Assembly: GCF_913777145.1 (NCBI RefSeq)
Contig: NZ_CAJYPS010000002.1
Span: 1 to 64,000 of the forward strand
DNA: 64,000 bases
From: an uncultured Roseateles sp.
GTDB taxonomy: Bacteria > Pseudomonadota > Gammaproteobacteria > Burkholderiales > Burkholderiaceae_C
Direction: 5' to 3'
The position numbers and the translations under genes were made by a program. Shown one piece after another: positions 16,908-25,825 of the stretch (position 1 is the first letter of the stretch; the number at the start of each line of letters is the position of its first letter). A model generated the notes under the pieces. That model saw nothing but the letters and a program-made list of their open reading frames with translations, was not told the origin of the DNA and ran no database searches.

Positions 16908-18593
16908 TTACTGCAGGTTCAGCGCGTTGGTCAGGTCACCCATGGGCGCGCTGCCGGCAGCCTTCAGCCCCGCATCGCGGCGGGCCAGGCCAGGCAGCAC
17001 ATCCAGGCCGAAGCGGCGCGTGATGAGGCGCAGCACCGAGCCGGTGTCATAAGGCGTGTGGTCCACCGTGCCCTTCTTGGCGAAGGGCGAGATCACCACC
17101 GCCGGGATGCGGGTGCCGGGGCCCAGGCGGTCGCCGCGCGGCGGGGCGACATGGTCCCACTGGCCGCCGTTCTCGTCATAGGTCAGCACGATGACCATGT
17201 TCGACCACTGCGGGCTGGCCTGCAGCTTGGCGATCAGGTCGGCGATGCGCTGATCGGCGTCCGCCACGTTGGCATAGCCGGGGTGCTGGTTGTAGAGGCC
17301 CTCGGGCTTGTAGAAGGCCACGGCCGGCAGCCGGCCGGCGGCCGCGTCGGCGACCAAGTCGTGATAGTCCTTCAGGTGGGCCGCGCGGTTGGCGGCCTGG
17401 GCCACGGGGTCGAAGCTGGCGTAGTAGTTGAACGGCTGGTGGTGGGCCTGAAAGTCCACCGACGCCAGCGTGGCCACGCCGTTGGCATCGCCCGAGTAGA
17501 TGACCGTGCGCTTCACGCCCGCGGCCTGCTGGCCGTCCTGCGAGGCCGCGTGCCAGGCGCCGCCATACCAGGCCCAGCGCACGTCGCGGGCGCTGAGCAG
17601 GTCGCCTATGGTGGCCTGGGTCTGTGGCGGCAGCGTGGTGGGCTTGGCCGGATCGGCATAGAGCGCATGCGCGCCCTGCAGGTCGGCCGGCGGGTTGCCG
17701 CTGGGCTGGTAGGCCGGCTGCATGGTGTTGACCGCGTAGAACTTGCCGTCGCCGAAGTAGTTGGCCGGCGTCAGGTTGCCGCTGCGCAGAAAGCGCGGCG
17801 GGCCGTCCAGCGCCGAGGCCTGGGCGCTGGGCGCCGGGGTCAGGTGGGCGCTGTAGCTGCCGTCGGGCAGCTTGTCGACGATGGAGATGCTGGGCTTGGC
17901 GGGCGCGGTGTCGGCGTTGGGGTACTCGGGCGCGCAGGCGCAGATCAGGTACTGGTGGTTCAGGAAGGAACCGCCGAACGCGCCCTGGAAGAAGTGGTCG
18001 GCCAGCGTGTACTGCTGGGCCAGCTTGAACAGCGGCGAGCTGCTGTAGTCGAAGTGGCCCATCACCAGCGCGCCGGCATCGGCCCAGGCGGCGAAGCCAT
18101 CGTTGCGACCGCCGTTGATCTGCATCTGGTTCTCGAAGAAGCGGTGATACAGGTCGCGCGTGACCGAGTTCAGGCCCAGCTCGGCATTCGCGCTGCCCTT
18201 GAAGGCGCTGCCGATGTCGAAGGGCGCATTGGCCAGGCCCGTGCTCTGTGCCTGCGTAACCACCACCGGCTGGCCCGGTGCGGTGACGCCGCCCCACACC
18301 GGCGGCAGCACCGGCAGCACGCGGCCGTCGCGGTCCCGCTGCGGCAGGTAGGCGGCCGTAGGCTTGCCGTCGGCGCCCAGCACCGTGCGCAGGCCGTCGG
18401 CACCGGGGAAGCCGCCGTAGAGGTTGTCGAAGGCGCGGTTCTCGGCATAGATCACGACGATGTTGTGCACCTTGTCGCGCAGCGCCGCGGTCAGCGCGTC
18501 GCCAGCCGCGGGCTCGGCCGCGTGGGCCAGGCCGCCGAGCGCCAGTTGGGCGGCCAGGGCGATCAGGCCACGGCTGAAATTCATAGCGTTCAT
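16908..18593 (-). CDS. Exported phosphoesterase (acid phosphatase/phospholipase C superfamily)
   Basis: A 561-residue phosphoesterase-family protein with a signal peptide (NFSRGLIALAAQLALGGLAHA). The alkaline-phosphatase-like metal site is visible in HNIVVIYAENRAFDNLYGGFPG, in the DHFFQGAFGGSFLNHQYLICACAP region, and in VLTYDENGGQWDHVAPP with HTPYDTGSVLRLITRRFG near the end. Members hydrolyse phosphomonoesters or phospholipids outside the cytoplasm; length and pattern fit the AcpA-like acid phosphatase branch. AAGGAG lies 9 nt before the chosen ATG at 18593. It is divergent from a di-haem cytochrome c peroxidase gene. Confidence 0.85.
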   Translation of the reverse strand: MNAMNFSRGLIALAAQLALGGLAHAAEPAAGDALTAALRDKVHNIVVIYAENRAFDNLYGGFPGADGLRTVLGADGKPTAAYLPQRDRDGRVLPVLPPVWGGVTAPGQPVVVTQAQSTGLANAPFDIGSAFKGSANAELGLNSVTRDLYHRFFENQMQINGGRNDGFAAWADAGALVMGHFDYSSSPLFKLAQQYTLADHFFQGAFGGSFLNHQYLICACAPEYPNADTAPAKPSISIVDKLPDGSYSAHLTPAPSAQASALDGPPRFLRSGNLTPANYFGDGKFYAVNTMQPAYQPSGNPPADLQGAHALYADPAKPTTLPPQTQATIGDLLSARDVRWAWYGGAWHAASQDGQQAAGVKRTVIYSGDANGVATLASVDFQAHHQPFNYYASFDPVAQAANRAAHLKDYHDLVADAAAGRLPAVAFYKPEGLYNQHPGYANVADADQRIADLIAKLQASPQWSNMVIVLTYDENGGQWDHVAPPRGDRLGPGTRIPAVVISPFAKKGTVDHTPYDTGSVLRLITRRFGLDVLPGLARRDAGLKAAGSAPMGDLTNALNLQ

Positions 18594-18687
18594 GCGTTCA
18601 TACTCCTTGCGCTTTTGCCGTCCACCGGGCGCTGGATTTTCGGCCAGCGACCGGCGCGCGCCGCGTGTCGTCAGGCACGCCATCATC

Positions 18688-19932
18688 ATGAAGAAATGTC
18701 TCTGCACGATTGCTGCCGCCGGCCTGCTGCTGGGCCTGGCGCTGGGGGTGACCCGGCCCGGCCAGGCCCGCGAGCCTGAACGCTTCTACGCCACCCGCTT
18801 CGAGCGCCAGCCCGATGCCGCCACGCTGACCGAGCTGGGTCGCCGGCTGTTCCACGAGCCGGCGCTGTCGGCCTCGGGCCGGCAGTCCTGCGCCAGCTGC
18901 CACGACCCCGCCCACGCCTACGGCCCGCCCAATGCGCTGGCGGTGCAGCTGGGCGGGCCGGACGGCCGCCGCCCCGGGCTGCGCGCCGTGCCCTCGCTGA
19001 TGTACAAGCAGACCACGCCGCCCTTCTCGCGCCACTTCTACGACAGCGACGGCGACGACAGCCAGGACCAGGGCCCCACCGGCGGCTTCAACTGGGACGG
19101 CCGCGCCAGCAGCGCTCACGAGCAGGCCGCCGGCCCGCTGATGTCGCCCTTCGAGATGGCCAACACCGAGCGCCGCGCGCTGCTGCAGCGCCTGCAGCGC
19201 TCGCCCAGCGCCGCCGCGATGCGCGCAGCCTTCGGCGAGCGACTGTTCGAGCAGGACGAGCAGGCCTGGCGCGCGCTGCTGCTGGCACTGGAGGTGTTCC
19301 AGCAGAACCCGGCGGACTTCGCGCCCTACCGCAGCAAGTACGACGACTACCTGCGCGGCCGCACCACGCTGAGCCCGGCCGAGGCGCGCGGCCTGGCGCT
19401 GTTCAACGACGCCAACAAGGGCAACTGCGCGAGCTGCCACCCCAGCGGCATCAAGCGCGGCGCCTTTCCGCTGTTCACCGACCTGGGCCACATCGCGCTG
19501 GGCGTGCCACGCAACCCGGCCATCCCGGCCAACCGCAACCCGCGCTACCGCGACCTGGGCGGGTGCGGCCCGCTGCGGCAAGACCTGGCCCGCGAGCCCG
19601 AGTTCTGCGGCCTGTTCAAGACGCCCACGCTGCGCAATGTGGCCACCCGCCAGGTGTTCTTCCACAACGGCGTGATGACCCGCCTGGAGGATGCGGTGCG
19701 CTTCTATGCCGAGCGCGACACCCGCCCCGCCGAGTTCTACCCGGTCGATCGCCGCGGCCGGGTGCGCCGCACCGATGACCTGCCGCAGCGCTACCAGGCC
19801 AACCTCAACACCGAGCCGCCCTTCGGCGGCCAGCCGGGTGACCCGCCGGTGCTGAGCGCACAGGACGTGGCTGATCTGGTGGCCTTTCTGCACACGCTGA
19901 CCGACGCGCCGCCAGCCGCCAAGGGCCCATGA
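18688..19932 (+). CDS. Di-haem cytochrome c peroxidase-family protein
   Basis: A 414-residue exported protein: signal peptide to about GQA, then two haem c motifs, CASCH (C68-H72) and CASCH (C247-H251). This is the MauG/CcpA cytochrome c peroxidase layout. Such periplasmic enzymes reduce H2O2 with electrons from cytochrome c, or use the haems for oxidative chemistry. The mature region contains the family's FKTPTLRNVATRQVFFHNGVM segment. It is divergent from the phosphoesterase gene and ends in a strong hairpin. Whether it is a true peroxidase or a MauG-like oxidase cannot be decided by eye. Confidence 0.92.
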   Translation: MKKCLCTIAAAGLLLGLALGVTRPGQAREPERFYATRFERQPDAATLTELGRRLFHEPALSASGRQSCASCHDPAHAYGPPNALAVQLGGPDGRRPGLRAVPSLMYKQTTPPFSRHFYDSDGDDSQDQGPTGGFNWDGRASSAHEQAAGPLMSPFEMANTERRALLQRLQRSPSAAAMRAAFGERLFEQDEQAWRALLLALEVFQQNPADFAPYRSKYDDYLRGRTTLSPAEARGLALFNDANKGNCASCHPSGIKRGAFPLFTDLGHIALGVPRNPAIPANRNPRYRDLGGCGPLRQDLAREPEFCGLFKTPTLRNVATRQVFFHNGVMTRLEDAVRFYAERDTRPAEFYPVDRRGRVRRTDDLPQRYQANLNTEPPFGGQPGDPPVLSAQDVADLVAFLHTLTDAPPAAKGP

Positions 19933-19956
19933 AAAAGCGGCCCTCAGGCCGCTTTT
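19933..19956. terminator. Bidirectional Rho-independent terminator
   Basis: AAAAGCGGCC and GGCCGCTTTT form a perfect 10-bp stem with a 4-nt loop, with A and T runs built into the stem. It overlaps the stop of the cytochrome gene and serves the convergent PEP-CTERM protease gene as well. Confidence 0.8.
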
Positions 19957-19988
19957 CGTTGCGCGCGAGGACCGCGCTGAGACCCCGC

Positions 19989-21122
19989 TCAGACCGAGCG
20001 ACGGCGGCGGGCCAGGCTGCCCACCACGGCCAGACCGGCCAGCAGCAGCGCATAGGTCTGCGGCTCGGGCACGGCCACCACCTGGGTGCCGGCGATGCTG
20101 GCGATCCAGTCGGCGTGAGAGAAGGTCGCGGTCGAGCCGGACAGGTCGCCATAGCTGGACTTGTTGCCGGTGCGGCCGTTGCAGCCGGTCAGGCTGAAGT
20201 AGCCGCAGGCATTGTCCCAACCCCAGGAGTGCACGCCGGACACCACCCACTGGCCGTTCACGAACACGAAGTCGCCACCACCGGAGTCACCGCCGGCGAT
20301 CAGGCCTTCGTTCGCGCCCAGGCCGGCGTCGCTGGTCCAGGTGCCGCCGTACTGGCTGGCAATGCGGCCCAGCGAGTTGTAGTTGGCGTCGGTCGGGCTG
20401 TCGAAGTCCGACATATAGGTGCCGCCCACGTAGAAGCTGGGGTCGTAGACCCACTGATCGCCGTTGATGGTGCGGGTACCGATGTCGCGGTTGAACGTGG
20501 AGCTCAGCACGTCGTACGTGTTGTAGGCGTAGTGGCCGTAGTTGCCATCGTTCCAGTTGGTCGCCGAGTTGGTCGAGCCCACCGAGGTCGTGCCGTAGCC
20601 CGCCACCAGCACCTGCTTGCCCACGTCGTTGGTCGTGGAGATCTGGTAGCCGTTGATGTTGGTGACCGGCGCGTTCAGCTTGATCAACGCAATGTCAGCA
20701 CCGGTGTCCAGCGTGCCGTCCCATTTCGGGTTCAGGTAGACGTCCGACACCGAGACGCTGCGCGTCACCTGGGCCGTACCGTTGTACCAGCCGAACTGCA
20801 CCGTCATGCTGGTGAAGTCGTCGGCGCAGTGGCCGGCCGTCAGCACGTACTGGCCACCGGCCAGCAACGAGCCGGAGCACGCATAGCCCAGGCCGTCGGA
20901 GGCAGCGGTGAACGACAGACGGGCCACGCCATCCAGCGCACCAGCCACGCCGTTGAACACCTGGCCCGGTGCGAAGCGCCAGTTGGACGGCGAGGACGTG
21001 TTGCCGGTGTTGGGCTCCATGCCGGCGACCAGGTCGGCCGACAGTTGAGCATTGGCGGCATGCGCGGCCTGGCCGAGCATCAGGGCCGCGGCCAGCGCGG
21101 CGAGCTTGAAAGCAGGTTTCAT
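19989..21122 (-). CDS. Trypsin-like serine protease with PEP-CTERM sorting signal
   Basis: A 377-residue exported chymotrypsin-fold protease. The catalytic triad is readable: LTAGHC (H98), DIALIKL (D143) and GGDSGGG (S280). A signal peptide ends near QAAHA. The C-terminus VPEPQTYALLLAGLAVVGSLARRRR is a classic PEP-CTERM tripartite signal (VPEP, hydrophobic helix, Arg-rich tail), which exosortase/EpsH-type machinery cleaves in exopolysaccharide-producing Gram-negatives. No exosortase gene is in the window. The ATG at 21122 is chosen because it begins the signal peptide; upstream in-frame codons lack one. The protease stands alone with its own promoter region. Confidence 0.9.
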   Translation of the reverse strand: MKPAFKLAALAAALMLGQAAHAANAQLSADLVAGMEPNTGNTSSPSNWRFAPGQVFNGVAGALDGVARLSFTAASDGLGYACSGSLLAGGQYVLTAGHCADDFTSMTVQFGWYNGTAQVTRSVSVSDVYLNPKWDGTLDTGADIALIKLNAPVTNINGYQISTTNDVGKQVLVAGYGTTSVGSTNSATNWNDGNYGHYAYNTYDVLSSTFNRDIGTRTINGDQWVYDPSFYVGGTYMSDFDSPTDANYNSLGRIASQYGGTWTSDAGLGANEGLIAGGDSGGGDFVFVNGQWVVSGVHSWGWDNACGYFSLTGCNGRTGNKSSYGDLSGSTATFSHADWIASIAGTQVVAVPEPQTYALLLAGLAVVGSLARRRRSV

Positions 21123-21320
21123 CTTGTGTGCTGCAGGAGTTAAAGCAATCCCGGCGCCGCTGACTGCCCGCGGCGAAGAGGCGTCACCATCCTTGCACAA
21201 CGCTGTCATCTTTACAGCCCGGACACCCCCCAGCAACATGGGGCAGGGATCTACCTAGGCGCAAACCCGTATGGGCAAGCGAGGCAATACCTGGCCCCGC
21301 CGGCACCGCCTGCTGGCGCG

Positions 21321-22502
21321 TTAGGCCTTCAGGATGGCCAGGCCCTTGAGGTAGTCCCCCTCGGGGAAGCACACGGTCTGCGGATGGTCGGCCGCGGCGG
21401 CCAGGCGCTCGACGATGTAGCCGTCCACGCCGGCGTCCAGACCCGCGCCGGCGACGATCTTGTGGAACAGGTCCGGCGCGATGCCGCCCGAGCAGGAGAA
21501 GGTGTAGAGCAGCCCGCCCTCCTTCAGCAGCAGGAAGGCCAGGCGGTTGATGTCCTTGTAGGCGCGCGCCGCGCGCTCGGCATGGGCCACGGTGGGCGCG
21601 AACTTGGGCGGGTCCAGCACGATGGCGTCGAAGCGCCGGCCGTCCTTCAGGCACTGGCGCAGCGTCGCGTTCACGTCCGCATCCCAGGCCTGGTGGCGGG
21701 CCGCGTCGAAGCCGTTCAGCGCCACATGGGCCTGGGCGCGCGCCAGCGCCGGGCCAGAGGAATCCACGCTGATGACCTCGCTGGCACCACCGGCCAGCGC
21801 CGCCACCGAGAAGCCGCCGGTGTAGCTGAAGCAGTTCAGCACCGACTGGCAGCCGTACTGCCGCACCGCGTCGGCAAAGCGCTTGCGGCTGTCGCGCTGG
21901 TCCAGGTAGTAGCCGGTCTTGTGCCCCTCGGCCACATCCAGTGTGAGCTGCCAGGCGTGCTCGCGAATGGTCAGCGCGGTGTCGCCACCGCCGCGCAGCC
22001 AGCCGGTCTGCACCGGCAGCCCCTCCCATTCGCGCGCCTGGGCGTCGGAGCGCTCGTACAGCCGCGCCAGGCCGGTCTCGGCCAGCAGCGCGTCCGCGAT
22101 CACGTCCTTCCAGCGCTCCACGCCGGCGCTGCCGAACTGCGCGACCAGCGTGTCGCCGTAGCGGTCCACCACCAGACCCGGCAGGCCGTCGGCCTCGCCA
22201 TGCACCAGGCGCCAGGCGTCCGACGCGATGGCCAGCCGCGCCCGCATCGCGATCGCACGCGCCAGCCGGCGGCGGAAGAAGGCCGCGTCGATGCGCTCGG
22301 CCTCGTCGAAGCTCCAGGCCCGCAGGCGGATCTGCGACTTGGGGCTGAACGCGGCCCAGCACAGGAACTGGCCGTCGGCCGACTCCACCCTCACGGTCTC
22401 GCCCACATCGGCACCGCCGCGTGCGATGGAGCTCTCAAACACCCAGGGGTGACGCTTCTGCAGCGAACGCTCCTTGCCGGGGCGGATGACGATCTTCTTC
22501 AT
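21321..22502 (-). CDS. rlmI: 23S rRNA (cytosine-C5)-methyltransferase RlmI-like
   Basis: A 393-residue class I SAM-dependent methyltransferase. An N-terminal PUA domain (KERSLQKRHPWVFESSIARG) leads to a central domain and the Rossmann methyltransferase (SVLNCFSYTGGFSVAAL, then VLDPPKFAPT). This is the RlmI/YccW architecture, which methylates C1962 of 23S rRNA. It is the last gene of a minus-strand run after the beta-barrel protein gene, 7 bp away. The start codon follows directly on a likely ribosome-binding site (AGAG). Confidence 0.92.
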   Translation of the reverse strand: MKKIVIRPGKERSLQKRHPWVFESSIARGGADVGETVRVESADGQFLCWAAFSPKSQIRLRAWSFDEAERIDAAFFRRRLARAIAMRARLAIASDAWRLVHGEADGLPGLVVDRYGDTLVAQFGSAGVERWKDVIADALLAETGLARLYERSDAQAREWEGLPVQTGWLRGGGDTALTIREHAWQLTLDVAEGHKTGYYLDQRDSRKRFADAVRQYGCQSVLNCFSYTGGFSVAALAGGASEVISVDSSGPALARAQAHVALNGFDAARHQAWDADVNATLRQCLKDGRRFDAIVLDPPKFAPTVAHAERAARAYKDINRLAFLLLKEGGLLYTFSCSGGIAPDLFHKIVAGAGLDAGVDGYIVERLAAAADHPQTVCFPEGDYLKGLAILKA

Positions 22503-22509
22503 AGCTCTC

Positions 22510-24024
22510 TTATCGGGTCAGGCTGCCAAAGGCATAGCTCAGCGCCAGGTGGGTCAGCGTGCTGGATTGGTCGTGGCCGCGCACGGTGCGGAACTCGCCC
22601 ACGCCGGCGCGCAGGCGCAGGCGCTCGCCCAGCGGCCACTGCGCCCACAGCTCGGCCTGCGTCACCGCGCCGCCGCCCACCTGCACGCCGCCGCCGCCGG
22701 CCGCGCCCACCAGCCATTCGGCGCCCAGGCGCGTGCCACCCCACAGCGCCGGGCTCTGCACGCCCAGGCCAAAAAGGCCGAAGGAGTAGGCGCCCGCGCC
22801 GCCCGCGGCCGCGCTGCCGGCCTGGGCGCTGCCGTACAGCCAGCTGGAGAACTCGCGGCTCATGTTGACCGCCAGGTGCGTGACCGCGCGCTCGGCGCCG
22901 GTCTTGAAACGCATCTTGGGCATGTAGACCACGCTGGCGCCCAGCTGCTGCTCGCGCACGACGCCATCCGGCGCCTCGCCCAGCAGGCGCGGCGCGGTGT
23001 CCAGCGGCATGGCCAGCACCGCGCGCACATAGCCGGCGCTGTAGGCACCGCTGGGCGCATAGGTGTAGCCCGCGTCCAGACGCAGGCTGGGGCCCCAGGG
23101 CGTGATCCAGCGCAGCGTGGGCCCGCCGCGCAGCAGCCAGCCGTTGCCGGTGTCGAGGTTGCCACCGCCGGCCAGGCCCGCACCCAGCTGGCCGCCCACG
23201 CGCAGCGAGCGCAGGCCGAACAGCGGCCAGTCCTGGCCGATCTGGCCCAGCACTTCCATATAGCCATCGGCGCCGCCCTGCGCGGCGCCGGCCGCCTCCA
23301 CGCCCCACCAACTGCCGTCGGCAATGTACTGACGCAACTCCGCACCGGCCTTGCCGACGCGCTGGGTGCGCGGCGCGCCGGAGCGGTCGCGGCTGCTGGC
23401 ACGCGGGCGCTCGAAGCCACCGGTCAGCGCGATCTCGTCAAAGGCCAGACCGGTGCGCTGGCTGGCCCGCCCCAGGCGCCCTGCATCGCTGGGCGAGAAG
23501 CTCGCGAAGCTGGTGGCCCGGCCCAGCGTGAAGGCCAGGCCCACGCCGCTCTTCACATTGCCGCTGGGGAAGCGGATCTGCGAGAGGCCCACGCCGGTGT
23601 ACCAGGCGCCCACCTCGGTACGCAGCGACAGCTCGGGGCGCAGCATCAGGCCGCCGCCGAAACGCAGCTGCTCGCTGGACACGCCACCGCCCGCGCCCAC
23701 GTAGAGGCTGGCCGCCAGGTGGGTGCTGCTGCTGAGCCGCCAGCGCCGCTGGCCGGTGAAGCCCACGGTGAAGATGCCGCCGTAGTTGCCCTTGGCCGCG
23801 CCGTAGAAGCCAGGGCCGAAGCCCCAGTCGTCATCCAGCGCCATCAGATAGCTCAGCGACGCGAACGCAGCGCGCCCGCCATCGGGCATCTTCATCGCGG
23901 TCCAGTTGCCCTCCACCGCTGCGGGGCGCACGGTCTGCACACGGGCAAAGGGCTGGTCGTCAGGCGTGGCATGCGTCAACACCGGAGCAAGCGCGAACAG
24001 GGCAGCAACCGATCGAGCGGACAC
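22510..24024 (-). CDS. Putative outer-membrane beta-barrel protein of unknown function
   Basis: A 504-residue protein with a signal peptide (VAALFALAPVLTHA) and long alternating amphipathic strands rich in Gly and aromatics, for example YGGIFTVGFTGQRRWRL and LRLDAGYTYAPSGAY. It ends in a barrel-like terminal strand, STLTHLALSYAF with a few residues after. This suggests a large outer-membrane barrel; no Pfam family is recognised. A GTG at 24024 is the best start, because further upstream the frame runs through hairpin repeats. It lies between xerC (about 140 bp upstream) and rlmI (7 bp downstream) on the same strand. Confidence 0.65.
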   Translation of the reverse strand: MSARSVAALFALAPVLTHATPDDQPFARVQTVRPAAVEGNWTAMKMPDGGRAAFASLSYLMALDDDWGFGPGFYGAAKGNYGGIFTVGFTGQRRWRLSSSTHLAASLYVGAGGGVSSEQLRFGGGLMLRPELSLRTEVGAWYTGVGLSQIRFPSGNVKSGVGLAFTLGRATSFASFSPSDAGRLGRASQRTGLAFDEIALTGGFERPRASSRDRSGAPRTQRVGKAGAELRQYIADGSWWGVEAAGAAQGGADGYMEVLGQIGQDWPLFGLRSLRVGGQLGAGLAGGGNLDTGNGWLLRGGPTLRWITPWGPSLRLDAGYTYAPSGAYSAGYVRAVLAMPLDTAPRLLGEAPDGVVREQQLGASVVYMPKMRFKTGAERAVTHLAVNMSREFSSWLYGSAQAGSAAAGGAGAYSFGLFGLGVQSPALWGGTRLGAEWLVGAAGGGGVQVGGGAVTQAELWAQWPLGERLRLRAGVGEFRTVRGHDQSSTLTHLALSYAFGSLTR

Positions 24025-24164
24025 CGTAGAGCCGGCTTTGCCGGGCTGACGGTGCCGCCCCTTTGAGGGGTCTGAGGCCGGACACGAGGAGTCCAAAGGA
24101 CTCCTCGCGCCTGCCGAAGGACAAGCTCGCTGGGCGCGGCACGGCGAAGCCGGTACGGGGTGGT
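24025..24164. repeat. Cluster of short hairpins between xerC and the barrel-protein gene
   Basis: Three perfect hairpins follow one another: CCGGC-TTT-GCCGG (24032-24044), CCCC-TTTGA-GGGG (24058-24070) and GAGGAGTCC-AAA-GGACTCCTC (24086-24106). The gap has no gene. They may act as terminators for the xerC operon, as mRNA processing or stabilising elements, or be copies of a dispersed REP-like repeat. Confidence 0.5.
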
Positions 24165-25118
24165 TCATTTCTTTGCGCGAGGATGGGCCGCGTCATAGAC
24201 GCGTGCCAGATGTTGCAGGTCCAGCTGGGTATAGACCTGGGTGGTCGTGATGTGCGCATGGCCCAGCAGCTCCTGCACCGCGCGCAGGTCGCCGCTGGAC
24301 TGCAGCAGGTGGGACGCAAACGAATGCCTCAGCATGTGGGGATGCACATGGGCAGGGCTGCCGGCCGCGATCGCGCGCTGGGCCAGCATCGCGCGCAGCG
24401 TGGAGCCCGACAGGCGCGCGCCGCGGGCGCCGACGAACAGCGCCGGCTCCCCAGGCGAGGCCAGCTGCGGCCTCAGCCTCAGCCAGGCCTGCAGCGCCTG
24501 CGCGGCCGCGTGGCCTATCGGCGTGCTGCGGCGCTTGTGGCCCTTGCCCAGCACATGGACCTCGCCGGCCTGCAGGTCCAGCCAGCCGGCGGCCTGGGCG
24601 CCGGCCTGCACGTCCAGACCCAGCAGCTCGGCCGAGCGCAGACCCGCGCCGTAGAGCAGCTCCACGATGGCGCGGTCACGCGCCTCCAGGGCCGGGTCTT
24701 GCGCGTCGCCGGACTCGAAGCTGGCCAGCGCCACAGCGTCGTCCACGCCCAGCGCCTTGGGCAGGGGCTTGGGCGCCTTGGGCGCACGCAGGCCGTCGAA
24801 GGGATTGAGCACGACCCGGCCCTGCTGGCCCAGCCAGCGGTAGGCGCTGCGCCACACCGACAGCTGCAACGCAATCGTCTTGGCGCCCAGGCCCTCGCGA
24901 TGCAGCTGGGCCGCGAAGCGCCGCGCCTGCGCCAGGCCCAGCGCGCGCAGCGGCACGCCGGCCGCGGCCAGCAGGCCCTGCAGCCGGGTCAGGCCCTCGG
25001 TGTAGAGCTGCAGCGTGCGTGCGCTCAGGCGCTGCTGCACGCGAGCGTGTTGCAGGTAGTCGAGGAAGTCGGCCGGCAGCACGCCGGAGCCGGGCTCCGC
25101 GACGCCCGCGTCCGTCAT
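24165..25118 (-). CDS. xerC: Tyrosine recombinase XerC
   Basis: A 317-residue tyrosine recombinase with all catalytic residues: R161 (GAGLRSAELL), K192 (GKGHKRR), H261 and R264 (HMLRHSFASH), H287 (LGHAHITTTQ) and the nucleophile Y296 (VYTQLD). The N-terminal core-binding domain spans about 15-110. With XerD it resolves chromosome dimers at dif. Its ATG overlaps the stop of the DUF484 gene by 4 bp (ATGA), and it belongs to the conserved lpxL-dapF-DUF484-xerC block. No dif site was recognised nearby. Although an integron lies 10 kb away, this is the housekeeping recombinase and not an integron integrase: it lacks the extra IntI patch. Confidence 0.95.
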   Translation of the reverse strand: MTDAGVAEPGSGVLPADFLDYLQHARVQQRLSARTLQLYTEGLTRLQGLLAAAGVPLRALGLAQARRFAAQLHREGLGAKTIALQLSVWRSAYRWLGQQGRVVLNPFDGLRAPKAPKPLPKALGVDDAVALASFESGDAQDPALEARDRAIVELLYGAGLRSAELLGLDVQAGAQAAGWLDLQAGEVHVLGKGHKRRSTPIGHAAAQALQAWLRLRPQLASPGEPALFVGARGARLSGSTLRAMLAQRAIAAGSPAHVHPHMLRHSFASHLLQSSGDLRAVQELLGHAHITTTQVYTQLDLQHLARVYDAAHPRAKK

Positions 25119-25825
25119 GCGGCGAGCAGCGGCGTCAGCCCGGCGCTGGCGATCTCGCCGACGCGGGTGAGGAAGTCCGTGCCCATCTCGGCGGTGTAGC
25201 GGGTCGGGTCGGGCGAGCCCAGCACCAGCAGACCGAAGGGCTTGCCCTCGGCATGGCTGGCGGCGCTCAGCGGGATCAGCGCCAGCGAGGTGGCCACGCC
25301 GCCGCTCTCCGACAGGCCCAGCCAGCGGGCGGCCTCGAAGCCGGAATTCACGCCGCAATAGGGCTGGCTGAGGCTGGAGGCGAAGGCCTTCACGTCGGCG
25401 CTGACGCTGGCCGCGTATTCCAGCCCGGCCAGCGCGGGCCGCACGCCCCACAGGCGCAGGCCGGCCTGCGGAATCAGGAACTGGTGGCGCAGCTCGGCCA
25501 GCAGCACGTCGGGCAGCTCGGTGGGCGTGCTGGCTGCGCGCATCACGGCCAGCGTCCACTGGTGCAGCCGGTTCGCGATGGTCACGTTCTCCTGGCCGTT
25601 GCGGATCATGTCGATGATGCGCAGCTCCAGGCCCTTGATCTTCTCGCGCAGCATCTCGGCCTGGCGCTCCTGCAGCGACACCGCACGGCCGCTGTGCGGG
25701 TGCTGCAGCTGCACGCTGGCCAGCAGCGCCGAATGGCGCTCGAAGAAGCCCGGTGTGTGCGCCAGGTAGTTGGCGATGTCGGTCTCGGTGATGCCCTGCA
25801 GTGCGTCGGCGGGGTTGGTCGTCAC
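25115..25825 (-). CDS. DUF484 family protein
   Basis: A 236-residue cytosolic protein typical of DUF484: an N-terminal [40 protein letters not shown] segment, a predicted coiled coil ([19 protein letters not shown]) and a C-terminal GAF-like domain. Function is not established; the gene is almost always next to xerC and dapF, as here. It overlaps dapF by 4 bp at its start and xerC by 4 bp at its end, indicating translational coupling. Confidence 0.92.
   Translation of the reverse strand: MTTNPADALQGITETDIANYLAHTPGFFERHSALLASVQLQHPHSGRAVSLQERQAEMLREKIKGLELRIIDMIRNGQENVTIANRLHQWTLAVMRAASTPTELPDVLLAELRHQFLIPQAGLRLWGVRPALAGLEYAASVSADVKAFASSLSQPYCGVNSGFEAARWLGLSESGGVATSLALIPLSAASHAEGKPFGLLVLGSPDPTRYTAEMGTDFLTRVGEIASAGLTPLLAA

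Noticed and set aside
24165..25118. Tyrosine recombinase as the missing integron integrase
   Set aside because: It is XerC by context (dapF, DUF484) and sequence; no IntI-specific insertion was seen.
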